A stretch of 64,000 nt of DNA from assembly GCA_002490835.1 (NCBI GenBank), contig DKUU01000018.1:306697-370696 (forward strand). Reading direction: 5' to 3'. Numbering within the stretch: the first letter of the stretch is position 1; each line of letters opens with the position of its first letter. The notes under the pieces were generated by a model. That model was not told where the DNA came from, made no database searches, and worked only from the letters and a program-made list of their open reading frames with translations. The position numbers and the translations under genes were made by a program. Source of the stretch: Lachnospiraceae bacterium UBA7196. GTDB taxonomy: Bacteria; Bacillota; Clostridia; Lachnospirales; Lachnospiraceae. Shown here piece after piece: positions 42,076 to 51,107 of the stretch.

Positions 42076-43782
42076 ATGGCGCAGTATTTTTCACCGGGAG
42101 TTTATGTAGAAGAATATGATAACTCCCCCAGATCTATGGAAGGCGTTGGAACTTCCGTTGCGGGCTTTGTCGGTTTTGCGGAGAAAGGACCCACAAAAGG
42201 CGGGCTTTCCGTCATTACAAGCTATCGGGACTTTGTCAGGCAGTTCGGCGGGCCTTTGAGCGAATTTGAGTACGGAGAATACCGGTATCTTGCTCCGGCT
42301 GTGGAACAGTTTTTTGTGAATGGCGGCGGCAGCTGTTATGTGTCCCGCGTGTGCGTGCCGGACGCGCAGGCGGCCTTTGCGAAGATGGGTCCCTTACGTG
42401 TGGAGGCGGCCAATGTCGGTAAGTGGGGAAACAGGATACAGATCACCTTAACAAGCGTTACCAGACGCAGGATGCAGATGGTGGGCAGGGATCAGGACGC
42501 CTATGTGGCGAAAAGTGTGGACGGTTTTCGGGAGGGCGATCTGGTCGTCTGCGGCGGTGAGTATAACCGCATTAAGTCCATATATGACAACAGTGTCGTT
42601 TTTGAAAAAGAGTTTGCGGAAGATATCGTGGATACCGCGTTGATCCCGACCACACAGGTGTATCTGGCGGAAACGGACATTTCCGTGCGCTGCGGGGAGG
42701 AAGCCGAGGACTTCAGGGGCGTGAGCTTCAATACGGCCAATCCCAATTACATCGGTTACCGCATGGCAAACAGCGAGCTGGTGAAGATCACCATGGAGCA
42801 AAGCGATTTATCCTGCAATCCCGTGGAGGCGATTCTGGGGGAAGGCAGCGCGGACGGCATGTTTATGCTGGAGAACGGACAGGACGGCAGTATCACGAAG
42901 GCGACGGCCGGCACTTTTATCGGGGAGGATAACGGGCCGGGCAGCCGGACAGGACTGGAGGCGTTTGTTGAGCTTTCCAACGTAAATATGCTGGCTGTGC
43001 CGGGCATTACGATGCCGGAGGTGGTCGTAGCGATGGTGGGGCAGTGCGAAAACTTGAAAAACCGGTTCGCGATCATCGATATGCCAAAGGAAAGCCACAA
43101 AGTAAAGGAGTTACTGCAATATCGTGAGATGATCGATTCTACCTATGCGGCGATGTATCACCCATGGCTGCAGGTGTTCGACCGTTCCGCAGGCAAGACG
43201 GACTTCGTGCCGCCCTCAGGAGCGGTGGCAGGCGTGTACGCGCGTACGGACAACACCAGAGGCGTACATAAGGCGCCGGCCAACGAGACGGTGTTCGCCA
43301 CCGGCCTCAGCGTAAATTACACCAAGGAAGAGCAGGATTTTTTGAATCCCGCGGGCGTTAATCTGATCCGCGCGCTGCCCGGACAGGGGATCCGCATATG
43401 GGGCGCGCGCACGGCTTCCTCTAACGCAACTTTCAAGTACGTCAACGTGCGCAGACTCTTTATCTATGTGGAAGAAAGCATCAAGGCAAACACGAACTGG
43501 GTGGTGTTCGAGCCCAATGACGAATCGCTGTGGGACCGCGTGGGCGTGACGATCAGAGGCTTCTTAGATACGATGTGGCGAAACGGTATGCTGGCGGGAG
43601 CAACTGCGTCGGAGGCATATTTTGTGGAGATCGGACCTTCCACGATGAGCCGGGACGATATCGCAAACGGCCGCCTGATCTGCAATATCGGCATCGCGCC
43701 GTCCAGACCGGCGGAGTTTGTGATCTTCCGGGTGACGCAGTTTACCGCCGGCGCTTTGGAGTCTTCGGGCGGCGGGGAATAG
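42076..43782 (+). CDS. Contractile tail sheath protein
   Basis: A 568-residue sheath subunit that contracts to drive the tube. It begins YFSPGVYVEEYDNSPRSM and has GVGTSVAGFVGFAEKGP, both standard for phage-tail-like sheaths, and the C-terminal block RRLFIYVEESIKANTNWVVF with EPNDESLWDRV. The frame is open upstream into the tip gene, but ATG 42076 has GAGGAG before it and starts at the conserved motif. Only one sheath gene is present in the window, in contrast to the three in Afp and PVC. The region between the two sheath domains (about 150-300) is a probable surface insertion. Confidence 0.95.
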   Translation: MAQYFSPGVYVEEYDNSPRSMEGVGTSVAGFVGFAEKGPTKGGLSVITSYRDFVRQFGGPLSEFEYGEYRYLAPAVEQFFVNGGGSCYVSRVCVPDAQAAFAKMGPLRVEAANVGKWGNRIQITLTSVTRRRMQMVGRDQDAYVAKSVDGFREGDLVVCGGEYNRIKSIYDNSVVFEKEFAEDIVDTALIPTTQVYLAETDISVRCGEEAEDFRGVSFNTANPNYIGYRMANSELVKITMEQSDLSCNPVEAILGEGSADGMFMLENGQDGSITKATAGTFIGEDNGPGSRTGLEAFVELSNVNMLAVPGITMPEVVVAMVGQCENLKNRFAIIDMPKESHKVKELLQYREMIDSTYAAMYHPWLQVFDRSAGKTDFVPPSGAVAGVYARTDNTRGVHKAPANETVFATGLSVNYTKEEQDFLNPAGVNLIRALPGQGIRIWGARTASSNATFKYVNVRRLFIYVEESIKANTNWVVFEPNDESLWDRVGVTIRGFLDTMWRNGMLAGATASEAYFVEIGPSTMSRDDIANGRLICNIGIAPSRPAEFVIFRVTQFTAGALESSGGGE

Positions 43783-43817
43783 AGAGAAGGCGGAAAAGAG
43801 AAAGGAGATAGAAACTT

Positions 43818-44336
43818 ATGGCAGCAACAGCTACAGCAAATTCCATGGGACATGATTATCCGTGGACAAAAATGAATTTTTTGGTGACGGTGGACACCTT
43901 GAACGCCACGGCAGCTTTCAGCGAGGCGACCGGGATGGAGGCGACCGTCGATGTGATCGAGTTTCGTCAGGGAAATTCCGGGAGCTTTTCCCCGGTCAAG
44001 GTGCCGGGACTTGTCAAGCACGGCAATGTGACCCTGAAATACGGTTATACCGCTTCCAATGAGTTTAGAAACTGGGCGATGGCGTGTACGGCGGACACAA
44101 GGGCGGCAGAAATGCCCCGCTATGATGTGAGGATCGAGCTGCTCGACACTTCAGGGGGCATGAAAAACGGCAACACGACGTCGAACGGTTCCGCGGCCAA
44201 CCAGTATCTTCTGCGGGACGCATGGATCAGCAAATATACGGCTCCCGATATGAACGCGCTCCAGAGCGAGATCGCGATCGAAACCGTGGAGATCGCCTTC
44301 GAACGTCTGGAACTGCCGGGGGCCGGCGGCCAATAG
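43818..44336 (+). CDS. Inner tube protein (T4 gp19/Afp1-like)
   Basis: A 172-residue subunit of the rigid tube inside the sheath, with the family marks MNFLVTVDTLNATAAFSEATGM and VKHGNVTLKYGYTASNEFRNW and a late SKYTAPDMNALQSEIAIETVEI. AAAGGAG precedes the ATG. It follows the sheath gene with a short gap, the usual order. The Gly/Asn/Ser-rich stretch around residues 112-125 is likely the inner loop lining the channel. Confidence 0.93.
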   Translation: MAATATANSMGHDYPWTKMNFLVTVDTLNATAAFSEATGMEATVDVIEFRQGNSGSFSPVKVPGLVKHGNVTLKYGYTASNEFRNWAMACTADTRAAEMPRYDVRIELLDTSGGMKNGNTTSNGSAANQYLLRDAWISKYTAPDMNALQSEIAIETVEIAFERLELPGAGGQ

Positions 44337-44367
44337 TCCTGATTTTTTGTCCATGAAAGGAGAATGA

Positions 44368-44733
44368 ATGATGCAGACAGAGTACGAATTTACGCTTCCC
44401 AAAGGCTTTCTGGACGAAAACGGCGTGCTTCACAGGCGGGGGAAAATGCGGCTTGCCACGGCTGAGGACGAGATTGGGGCCACGAGAGACCCAAGGGTCC
44501 TAAGCAACCCTTCCTACCTGACGGTGGCGCTTTTAAGCAGGGTGATCACAGAGCTGGAAGACTATAACATGATCACCGGCACGACGATTGGGCAGTTTTT
44601 TACGGCGGATCTGGCGTTTTTACAGGATATGTACCAGAAGATAAACGATGTGGAACCGCCTGTGATCAAGACGGTATGCCCGAAATGCGGCGAAGAGATC
44701 GAGACGCCCGTAAATTTTACCGTAGAGGGTTGA
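44368..44733 (+). CDS. Tail assembly chaperone (Mu gp41-like)
   Basis: A 121-residue small protein that resembles phage tail-assembly chaperones, which load the tape measure with tube subunits. Visible parts are the N-terminal beta-hairpin YEFTLPKGFLDENG and a helical core LTVALLSRVITELEDY, then a zinc-ribbon-like CPKC near the C-terminus. Near its end, codons GTA AAT TTT form the heptamer A-AAT-TTT at 44712-44718 in frame, and the next gene is in the -1 frame with a four-base overlap. This is the organisation of phage G/GT chaperone pairs. Fusion by -1 frameshift would give a product extending to 44906. Confidence 0.78.
   Translation: MMQTEYEFTLPKGFLDENGVLHRRGKMRLATAEDEIGATRDPRVLSNPSYLTVALLSRVITELEDYNMITGTTIGQFFTADLAFLQDMYQKINDVEPPVIKTVCPKCGEEIETPVNFTVEG
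44712..44718 (+). promoter_or_regulatory. Candidate -1 ribosomal frameshift heptamer
   Basis: A-AAT-TTT fits the X-XXY-YYZ slippery pattern with the in-frame phase required for a -1 shift. It sits 15 bases before the stop of the chaperone gene. From it, the -1 frame continues without a stop through YRRGLTLYPQQ into the next gene. Confidence 0.55.
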
Positions 44734-44906
44734 CGCTTTATCCGCAGCAGTCCCTGTATCAGGAAATGTCTTTCATCGCCTATTATTTCCACTGGTCGCA
44801 AGACGAGGTGATGAGGCTCGATCACAGGAGCAGACGGAAATGGTGTCTGGAGATTTCGGACATCCATAAGAAAGTGAATCCCTCGAAGGACGATCGGGGC
44901 AGGTAA
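44730..44906 (+). CDS. DUF6760-like small protein (possible -1 frameshift extension of the chaperone)
   Basis: A 58-residue protein read from TTG 44730 (LTLYPQQSLYQEMSF), in the -1 frame relative to the preceding gene and overlapping its stop as TTGA. The motif AYYFHWSQDEVMRLDHRSRRKW resembles DUF6760 proteins of contractile injection loci and the T-extension of tail chaperones. No independent ribosome site is at the ideal distance, so it may be made by reinitiation at the overlapping stop, by frameshifting, or by both. A longer in-frame ATG at 44676 lies inside the neighbour and is not favoured. Confidence 0.65.
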   Translation: MTLYPQQSLYQEMSFIAYYFHWSQDEVMRLDHRSRRKWCLEISDIHKKVNPSKDDRGR

Positions 44907-44922
44907 AAGGAGGAGCAGGGGC

Positions 44923-45399
44923 GTGGCGAATTATTTTGTATACAATCAGGGTACGGCCGTGATGCCGAATTATTCCTTTATCCTTCGCGTGGAAGCGGCG
45001 ATCGACGTACCCTGCAGGGCCGTCAAAAACCTCAGACAGGAGAACGAGTTCGACTATATTCAGGAGGGCGGGCAAAACGATTACGTGCATATGAGGAGAA
45101 AGCCGATATCCAAGCCCTTTACCTTTCAGGTGGAACGTTACGCGGGGATCGACTATCTGGACCCGCTGGCGCTTGGAGCGGAGTTTGCCCTGCCGATCCT
45201 CCTTTTTGTCTACGACAGACCCGATCAGGTGATCAATGTACACAGGGCATACACCTTTATGGGGTGCATGGTGACCGCCAAGGATTACGGGGAGCTGAAC
45301 GCGGAGAAAAGCGGGCTTTTGGTGGAGACTACCACCATTGCGTTTCAGGAGATGCTCTGTGTGGACACGCCTTGGAACGCATATTCTAACCACATGTAA
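44923..45399 (+). CDS. Second tube-like protein (baseplate-proximal)
   Basis: A 158-residue protein of the tail-tube family, starting GTG 44923 after AAAAGGAGG. It has FILRVEAAIDVPCRAV near the start, the block HMRRKPISKPFTFQVERYAG and a late VETTTIAFQEML, similar to the second tube protein of Afp and PVC that starts the tube on the baseplate. It is distinct from the main tube gene at 43818 by about 40% shorter loops and different chemistry. Role is from family position; no search was possible. Confidence 0.75.
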   Translation: MANYFVYNQGTAVMPNYSFILRVEAAIDVPCRAVKNLRQENEFDYIQEGGQNDYVHMRRKPISKPFTFQVERYAGIDYLDPLALGAEFALPILLFVYDRPDQVINVHRAYTFMGCMVTAKDYGELNAEKSGLLVETTTIAFQEMLCVDTPWNAYSNHM

Positions 45400-45450
45400 T
45401 AAAGGATGGGAAGCCAGGAGAACGGGCGGACAGGATAAGAGGGACGTTTC

Positions 45451-47541
45451 ATGCTGACAATGGGAAAACCGATACAGCCAAAGAGCGCAAGGCCGATGGG
45501 AATATTGGGAGAGATGTTCGCGGAGAAAATCTGTGGAAATTACGAACAGCTGCGGGGACGGATCGACCCGGTAGAGATCCTGCACTTTCTTTCCGCTCCG
45601 CCGGAGTTGTATTTGGCTGAGACAGAAGTGACCGCACTGGTCAATCAAGAAGATAAGGCGGAGCCGCTAAAGCTGGAACTGTCTTTGGTAAACAACGTCT
45701 TAAACCGCATCCTGATGTCGGCGCATATGACATTTACGTATCAGGACCGGATCTTTGTGGAGAATATCCTGAAAAAGCTCGGCGTGACGGATGTGCGGGA
45801 ATTTATCAGACAGGTGCGGATGGTGAAGGAAGAGACAGCGGCGGTCAGGGAACTGCTTTCTGTCTATGAATCGGGACAGGATGCGATCCGCCTGATTCAG
45901 GAATACCGCAGGGATCAGGCGGCAGCGCAAAAGACGTTTGCGGCGGCGAAGACGGCAGGGCAGGAGGAAACAGAGGCGGCTGACCGTTTGGCTTTGATGG
46001 TGTTAAAACGCCTGCAGGCCGCCGCGATCTATCGCGAGGTGGAGCGTTTTGCTGCTTTCCAAATAGATAATAGGAAGACGATAGAACGTCGGGAAATGAC
46101 CTTTGGCGCGCAGCATATCGCGGCTTCCTTTCTTACTTTAAACGACTATCGGCAGCGCATTTTGTCACAGGATCAAAACATGATCTACGATCTGCCGGAT
46201 CAATACGAAGCGTGGGAGATAAGCTTTGCGAAAGAGACTTACGGGCAGACGGTGAACCGGTTTTTGCAGGCGGCGCTTTTACAGGCCGTCAGACAGATAT
46301 TCCATATCCGGTACGAGGACTTTACGCGGCATACCGGATGGCGGCATGAATTTATGGATGCCCTTCACGTGTCCGTGCGCAATACCTTCCAAAGGATGAT
46401 AAGCAATCCGGAAGGGATGCTCTTCGCGATACGCGACCGGGAAACCTACCATCGGACGGCACGGCAGTTTGAAAAACAGGAGATCATGGCCCTGAAAAAT
46501 CTTTTTGCGCTAAGCGGGGAGATGACAGTCTCTGAGCCGCATACCATGGAAATCGTGCAGGCGGCGCAGGATCGGACGGCGTATTTTGAGACGCGCGGTG
46601 AGGATACATATCTGTCCACTGTGCGGCAGGAAAAGGAACAGAGGAAGGAACATTCGCCGCAGGAAGCGGAAAAGCTTCGTGTGGAGCGGGAGAATGAGAT
46701 CAGGGAATGGCTGGCTTCTATTGACAGACAGAACAGAGAACGGGTAGAGCGGCTGTCGGAATATACGAGCCGGATCGAAAAGCAGGGAGAGCGGCGGCAG
46801 TTTTTTGAGAAGATGACGACTGATGCGCACAGAACGCGTACCGGACCGGAAGAGGAAGGCTTGACGTATCGGGAGCAGGAGACGGCGCATACGGAAAAAA
46901 CGGAGCGGGAGACAGAGAAACTGCGGGAAATTCTGGGCGGCGAGACAGTGCGGATATTCGAGACGATCCGCAGCTATCAGGAAAATCCCGGTCAGTATCC
47001 TAACGTGACCACTTCCAAAGAGCGGGCTGTGGATCTGTTTTTGCGGGACATCGCGGCAGCCGGAAAGGTGCAGGAGGCTCATTTCGTCACAGAGCCGGAA
47101 GAGATTGTTTACGATCGGATACGGCATGCGGACAGCGCACAGACGGCGCACCCGTTTCAGGGGACGGTTGTAGGCGGGACGGCGTCAGGGAGACGCGGAC
47201 ATCCGGCGGGACAGCTATTTGGAGAGAGGGAACCTGCCGTGGAACTGTTTCACCGGCAGAGCGAACAGACACTCAGCGAGGAGCGGATGCGGGAACTGAT
47301 GCAGACCCTGACAAAGGACAGGCAGGTGCAAAACGCGGCCGTACGGGAGACGGTAAATGTGGAAGAGCGGGTAACCGGGATCGTCCGCTCAAAGGTGAAT
47401 GAGATGAAACGGAAACAGGATGAAGAGATCGCGCGGATGATCAGCCAAAACGTAAAGAGACAGCTCGATACCCTTTCCGAGAAGGTATACGGGAAACTGG
47501 AGCGGCGTATGGATGCCGAGCGGCGGCGCAGGGGGTTGTAA
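45451..47541 (+). CDS. Large helical protein of unknown function (tape-measure candidate)
   Basis: A 696-residue protein, mostly helical and charged, with no signal peptide or membrane segment. Regions of note are LSAPPELYLAETEVTALV, an acidic/basic coiled-coil run around residues 390-500 (RKEHSPQEAEKLRVEREN) and a C-terminal coiled coil (EMKRKQDEEIARMISQNV). It lies between the second tube gene and the CIS_tube adaptor. No clear tape-measure homologue exists elsewhere in the block, and length and coil content make this protein a candidate ruler, though it lacks the usual hydrophobic segments. Its stop codon shares one base with the next start. Confidence 0.5.
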   Translation: MLTMGKPIQPKSARPMGILGEMFAEKICGNYEQLRGRIDPVEILHFLSAPPELYLAETEVTALVNQEDKAEPLKLELSLVNNVLNRILMSAHMTFTYQDRIFVENILKKLGVTDVREFIRQVRMVKEETAAVRELLSVYESGQDAIRLIQEYRRDQAAAQKTFAAAKTAGQEETEAADRLALMVLKRLQAAAIYREVERFAAFQIDNRKTIERREMTFGAQHIAASFLTLNDYRQRILSQDQNMIYDLPDQYEAWEISFAKETYGQTVNRFLQAALLQAVRQIFHIRYEDFTRHTGWRHEFMDALHVSVRNTFQRMISNPEGMLFAIRDRETYHRTARQFEKQEIMALKNLFALSGEMTVSEPHTMEIVQAAQDRTAYFETRGEDTYLSTVRQEKEQRKEHSPQEAEKLRVERENEIREWLASIDRQNRERVERLSEYTSRIEKQGERRQFFEKMTTDAHRTRTGPEEEGLTYREQETAHTEKTERETEKLREILGGETVRIFETIRSYQENPGQYPNVTTSKERAVDLFLRDIAAAGKVQEAHFVTEPEEIVYDRIRHADSAQTAHPFQGTVVGGTASGRRGHPAGQLFGEREPAVELFHRQSEQTLSEERMRELMQTLTKDRQVQNAAVRETVNVEERVTGIVRSKVNEMKRKQDEEIARMISQNVKRQLDTLSEKVYGKLERRMDAERRRRGL

Positions 47542-49007
47542 TGAAACTGGATTTTTCTCAATATACAGGCGCAGGAACCGGAGCCACGGCGAAGGCTGTG
47601 CTGCACCTTTATCCGCAAAAAGAAATTCAGGTGGAGGTACAGAACGAAAGCTCCCGAAAAAATGCGGGCACACCGGAGCTTGCTGCCGAAGCAGCGAAAC
47701 CGGTACAGGCGGTGGAAAAAGTGACAAAAAGGGAAGCCGACAAAATGTATACGGTGGCTTTCCAGTTTAATCCGGCGGCAATTCGTATCAGCGCTTACGG
47801 CGGCGGTATGGCGCCTATCACAAGCTTCAGCGCAAAAGAAGGCGATAAGGATGGCGTCGAAGAAAAAAGTGGCAACGGGCAGGTAGATTACGGGCCGGTC
47901 AACGAGACTGTGACAGTCAGTTTTAAGGTGGTATTCGATGCCGGAAGTTATACGGTCCGGCCGGTGGCGGAAGGTTTTCTGGCGGCTGTCAGGAGCAGCA
48001 GCAGGAGAAGGGTCATCTTCCGGTGGGGCGACAAGGCGCAGGGGGGACTGGAGTATGGCGGATTTTTGAATCATGTACAGTGCCGCTATACGATGTTTGA
48101 TGCTAAAGGACAGGCGGTGCGGGCGGAGATCGATCTGTCTCTGGTGTCCGGTAATCATGATGGGTATAACGATGTGAAGGAGTGGCGGAATCGTTATGAT
48201 GCCGTTATGCGAGACAGGAACCGCGTCCTTCGTCTGCCGGATGCCGCTTCCAAAGCTTCGGCCGGCGGACTGGCGGCTCCGGTAGAGAAGGCATACATCC
48301 TGTTTCATACACAGTCCGAAGATCCGCGGGTGGAGAACGGGAATGTGAAGGGGAAGACGCTTTTAAAACCTGAGGTATATAAAGGGCTTTCCAATATGAC
48401 GGCAAAACTGTCGGATGCGGCCGGCAGCGTTACGGGGCAGGCGTCGGATCACTCCAAATTGGGGCAGGCGCTTGATAACGCCAATAAGAATAAGGCGGCG
48501 GGCGTCGAGAAATATGCTGCGGTCAGGATCCAGTACAATCCCGTCTCTGTCACCCTGCAAAGCCGCGGCGGCCAGATGACGACGCGCGACGGCGGTCCCA
48601 GCGGGGCAGGGGATTTTAAGGGGTTTCAGAAAAATGCGATACCCACGGAGACCGTGCTTTCGATGGAACTGCTGTTTGACGGCACAAGTGTTTTCAACGG
48701 TTTTTTGGCGGATGCCGGCATGGGATATTCCGTGGCGCCGGTCTCGGAATTGTTTGCGTCCGCGATTGCCTCCGCTTACAGTCGGCTGGTATGCGTGGTC
48801 TGGAACCGGATGACGTTCTGGGGCGAGCTGTGCGAGGTGGACGTGGAATATACGATGTTTAACAAGAAAGGCAATCCGATCCGCTCCAAGGTTTCGATCC
48901 GCATCCGGCAGGATGGGGAGTCGGCCAAAGAGGGAGAAGCAGAGAAGAGTTGGGAAAAGGCGTACAACAGTCTGGAAAATGAGGCGGAGAGACTGATCAG
49001 ATCTTAG
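47541..49007 (+). CDS. Duplicated CIS_tube adaptor protein (Afp7-like)
   Basis: A 488-residue protein made of two copies of the domain called CIS tube protein, N-terminal. Copy one (about 70-215) has YTVAFQFNPAAIRISAYGGG and HVQCRYTMFDAKGQAVRAEI. Copy two (about 320-470) has VRIQYNPVSVTLQSRGG and VDVEYTMFNKKGNPIRSKV. In single-copy relatives this domain links tube to hub, usually followed by a LysM domain; no LysM is visible here. The shared residues suggest internal duplication followed by divergence. The gene begins on the last base of the previous stop, so the two are coupled. Confidence 0.82.
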   Translation: MKLDFSQYTGAGTGATAKAVLHLYPQKEIQVEVQNESSRKNAGTPELAAEAAKPVQAVEKVTKREADKMYTVAFQFNPAAIRISAYGGGMAPITSFSAKEGDKDGVEEKSGNGQVDYGPVNETVTVSFKVVFDAGSYTVRPVAEGFLAAVRSSSRRRVIFRWGDKAQGGLEYGGFLNHVQCRYTMFDAKGQAVRAEIDLSLVSGNHDGYNDVKEWRNRYDAVMRDRNRVLRLPDAASKASAGGLAAPVEKAYILFHTQSEDPRVENGNVKGKTLLKPEVYKGLSNMTAKLSDAAGSVTGQASDHSKLGQALDNANKNKAAGVEKYAAVRIQYNPVSVTLQSRGGQMTTRDGGPSGAGDFKGFQKNAIPTETVLSMELLFDGTSVFNGFLADAGMGYSVAPVSELFASAIASAYSRLVCVVWNRMTFWGELCEVDVEYTMFNKKGNPIRSKVSIRIRQDGESAKEGEAEKSWEKAYNSLENEAERLIRS

Positions 49008-49020
49008 ACGGGGAAAACAG

Positions 49021-50211
49021 ATGGCAGCCTATGATTTTAACGATCTAAAAACCAAATACAGCGCGTTTCAAAAACCCATTGCGGTGCTGCGGATGGCGGA
49101 CAAGGACGTGGGCGGCAAAAACGGATATCCCATATCCGACGTGGAGATCGATCTCACCTGCGGCTACGAGGCGTCCGTGGCGGAGTTTTCCCTCTACAAA
49201 GTCTATAACAAAGCGGCAGATTGCTTTGAGGTGACGGATGCGCTGAAAAAGTATATTGCGCTGGGGGCCAAGACGGAGATCGCGCTGGGTTACGGCACTT
49301 TAGCACAGCTTGTTTTCGTAGGCGTCGTCACGCGGGTGAGCTATCGCTACGACGCGGAAGAGATCCCCTGTATCCGCGTGTGCGCAATGGACGTCAAGGG
49401 GGTCATGATGGCCGGCTCCTATTCCAGACAATTGACAGCCGCAAGCTACGCGGCGGCAGTGAAGGAGATCCTGATGAAAAACGCGTACGCTGGCATGCAA
49501 AGCAGCGGCATCATCAGGGGCATACAGGTGACGGACACGCCGGATCAGTCCGCTCCCGTTCCTGCGGGAGAGACGACGGTCACGGACCGCAGCGTGGAGA
49601 TGGCGGCGGAGAGCGATTATGAATTTGTGGTGAGGGCGGCCAAACGTTACAATTACGAGTTTTTTACGGAATGCGGGACTGTTCTGTTTCGCAAGGCGAA
49701 GGCGGACAAGGGCGTCCGTATCGCGATTAGTTCTGAAAGCGGTCTGTATCACCTCGATATCTCTTACGATGTGACGGGGCTTGTCAATAAGGTGACGGTC
49801 CGCGCCGTCGATGCGGGAAAGGCGAAGGTCATCTCCTCGGGGGCAAAAAATCGGGCGTCTTTGCCCGCTAAGGCCAAAGCGCTCCTAAAGGGCAGCGAGA
49901 AAGTCTGTATCGATGCGTCGGCGGTCTCCGTGGAGGAAACGGGATATCGGGCAGACTCCCTGATGGAAAACATCTCTTACCGCTATGGCTCTCTGGAATG
50001 CGAGGTTCAGGGACTGCCGGAATATCTGCCGGGATATTTTGTGGAAATGACCGGCGTGGGCGGCGGCGCCGACAACAAATTTTATATTACCCGCGCGGTC
50101 CACAAACTTTCCAAGGAAGGCAGATATACCGTGAAGCTGGAAGGAAAGGCCTGTGGAGAAAATGACAGCAGTGTCACAAATGTGCAGGGCAGCATGGGAG
50201 GCCTGTTTTGA
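49021..50211 (+). CDS. Spike hub protein (gpD/VgrG N-terminal half)
   Basis: A 396-residue protein of the phage late-control gpD/VgrG hub type. It opens YDFNDLKTKYSAFQKPIAVL and contains the beta-barrel pieces VEIDLTCGYEASVAEFSLY and IALGYGTLAQLVFVGVVTRV, then EMAAESDYEFVVRAAKRYNY, a standard VgrG segment. The OB-fold and spike parts are missing and are encoded by the next gene instead, so a Pvc8-type fusion is split in two. No DUF2345 or extended effector domain is present. Confidence 0.85.
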   Translation: MAAYDFNDLKTKYSAFQKPIAVLRMADKDVGGKNGYPISDVEIDLTCGYEASVAEFSLYKVYNKAADCFEVTDALKKYIALGAKTEIALGYGTLAQLVFVGVVTRVSYRYDAEEIPCIRVCAMDVKGVMMAGSYSRQLTAASYAAAVKEILMKNAYAGMQSSGIIRGIQVTDTPDQSAPVPAGETTVTDRSVEMAAESDYEFVVRAAKRYNYEFFTECGTVLFRKAKADKGVRIAISSESGLYHLDISYDVTGLVNKVTVRAVDAGKAKVISSGAKNRASLPAKAKALLKGSEKVCIDASAVSVEETGYRADSLMENISYRYGSLECEVQGLPEYLPGYFVEMTGVGGGADNKFYITRAVHKLSKEGRYTVKLEGKACGENDSSVTNVQGSMGGLF

Positions 50212-50268
50212 CGGATGTAACGGACAGACGAATATGAGGATGGCAAAGAAGGGGTGGGAGAAACACGG

Positions 50269-51093
50269 ATGGGATTCTATGACATTATGGATGAGATCGC
50301 CGCCAAACAGGTGACGAAAACCGAGACAGGCGACAATCGTATGCACGGCGTTACGCTGGGGATAGTGACATCGAATGATACGGGCAGGCCGCCGGGACAG
50401 ATGCCGGGCCGGGTCTGTGTGGAGATCCCGGTGCGGGATGCTGACGCGGGCGAGCTTAAGTGGGCAAGGGTGGCGATGGCCGCGAGCGGCAAAAAATGGG
50501 GGCATTATTTTCTGCCGGAGGTGGGGGATCAGGTGCTTTTGGCCTTTGAGAACGGCAATCTGGAACGGCCCTATGTGATCGGCTGCATCCCCAAAGATTC
50601 CAATCCGTTTCTTACGGACTCCGCAGACAGGGACAACCGCTATAAGCGGATCGTTACGAAAAACGGCAACACGCTGCAGTTTGAGGATGTGACGCCGGGA
50701 GAGGGAGACGCGGACAGGATATCGCTTTTTACGTCAGGACAGAAGCATAAGCTGATTCTGGATAATGCGAAGGGCGCCGTTTTGCTGGAAGACGAGAAAG
50801 GAAATAACGGTGTGGAAATCTACAGCGGCACCGGCAATATCAGGATCAAAACGGAGCATAAGCTGACGGTTGCTGTGGGAGACGGTGTGGAACTGATCTT
50901 AAACGGCGATACCGGTACGGTCAGTCTGAAATGCAGTAAGCTGAAAGTGGAGGCATCCGGCAGCGTCGGTCTGTCCGCCAACGGAAAGTTTCACATCAGC
51001 GGCGGAAATATTTCGGTGGACGCGACCGCAGCCTTTAAGCTTGCCAGCAGCGGCATCGCCAGTCTGGGCGGTTCACCGGTGAAGATCGGCTGA
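50269..51093 (+). CDS. Spike protein (gp5/gpV OB-fold and beta-helix)
   Basis: A 274-residue protein that would complete the split VgrG-like spike. Residues about 20-115 are an OB fold of the gpV/phage_base_V type (GKKWGHYFLPEVGDQVLLAFENGN and RPYVIGCIPKDSNPF). The C-terminal half repeats short strands (LTVAVGDGVELILNGD and GTVSLKCSKLKVEASG), a beta-helix pattern that forms the needle. ATG 50269 is preferred; 50254 opens a slightly longer frame. The PAAR-like tip at 41663 would sit on it. Confidence 0.85.
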   Translation: MGFYDIMDEIAAKQVTKTETGDNRMHGVTLGIVTSNDTGRPPGQMPGRVCVEIPVRDADAGELKWARVAMAASGKKWGHYFLPEVGDQVLLAFENGNLERPYVIGCIPKDSNPFLTDSADRDNRYKRIVTKNGNTLQFEDVTPGEGDADRISLFTSGQKHKLILDNAKGAVLLEDEKGNNGVEIYSGTGNIRIKTEHKLTVAVGDGVELILNGDTGTVSLKCSKLKVEASGSVGLSANGKFHISGGNISVDATAAFKLASSGIASLGGSPVKIG

Positions 51094-51107
51094 TAAAGGA
51101 GTGGGGC

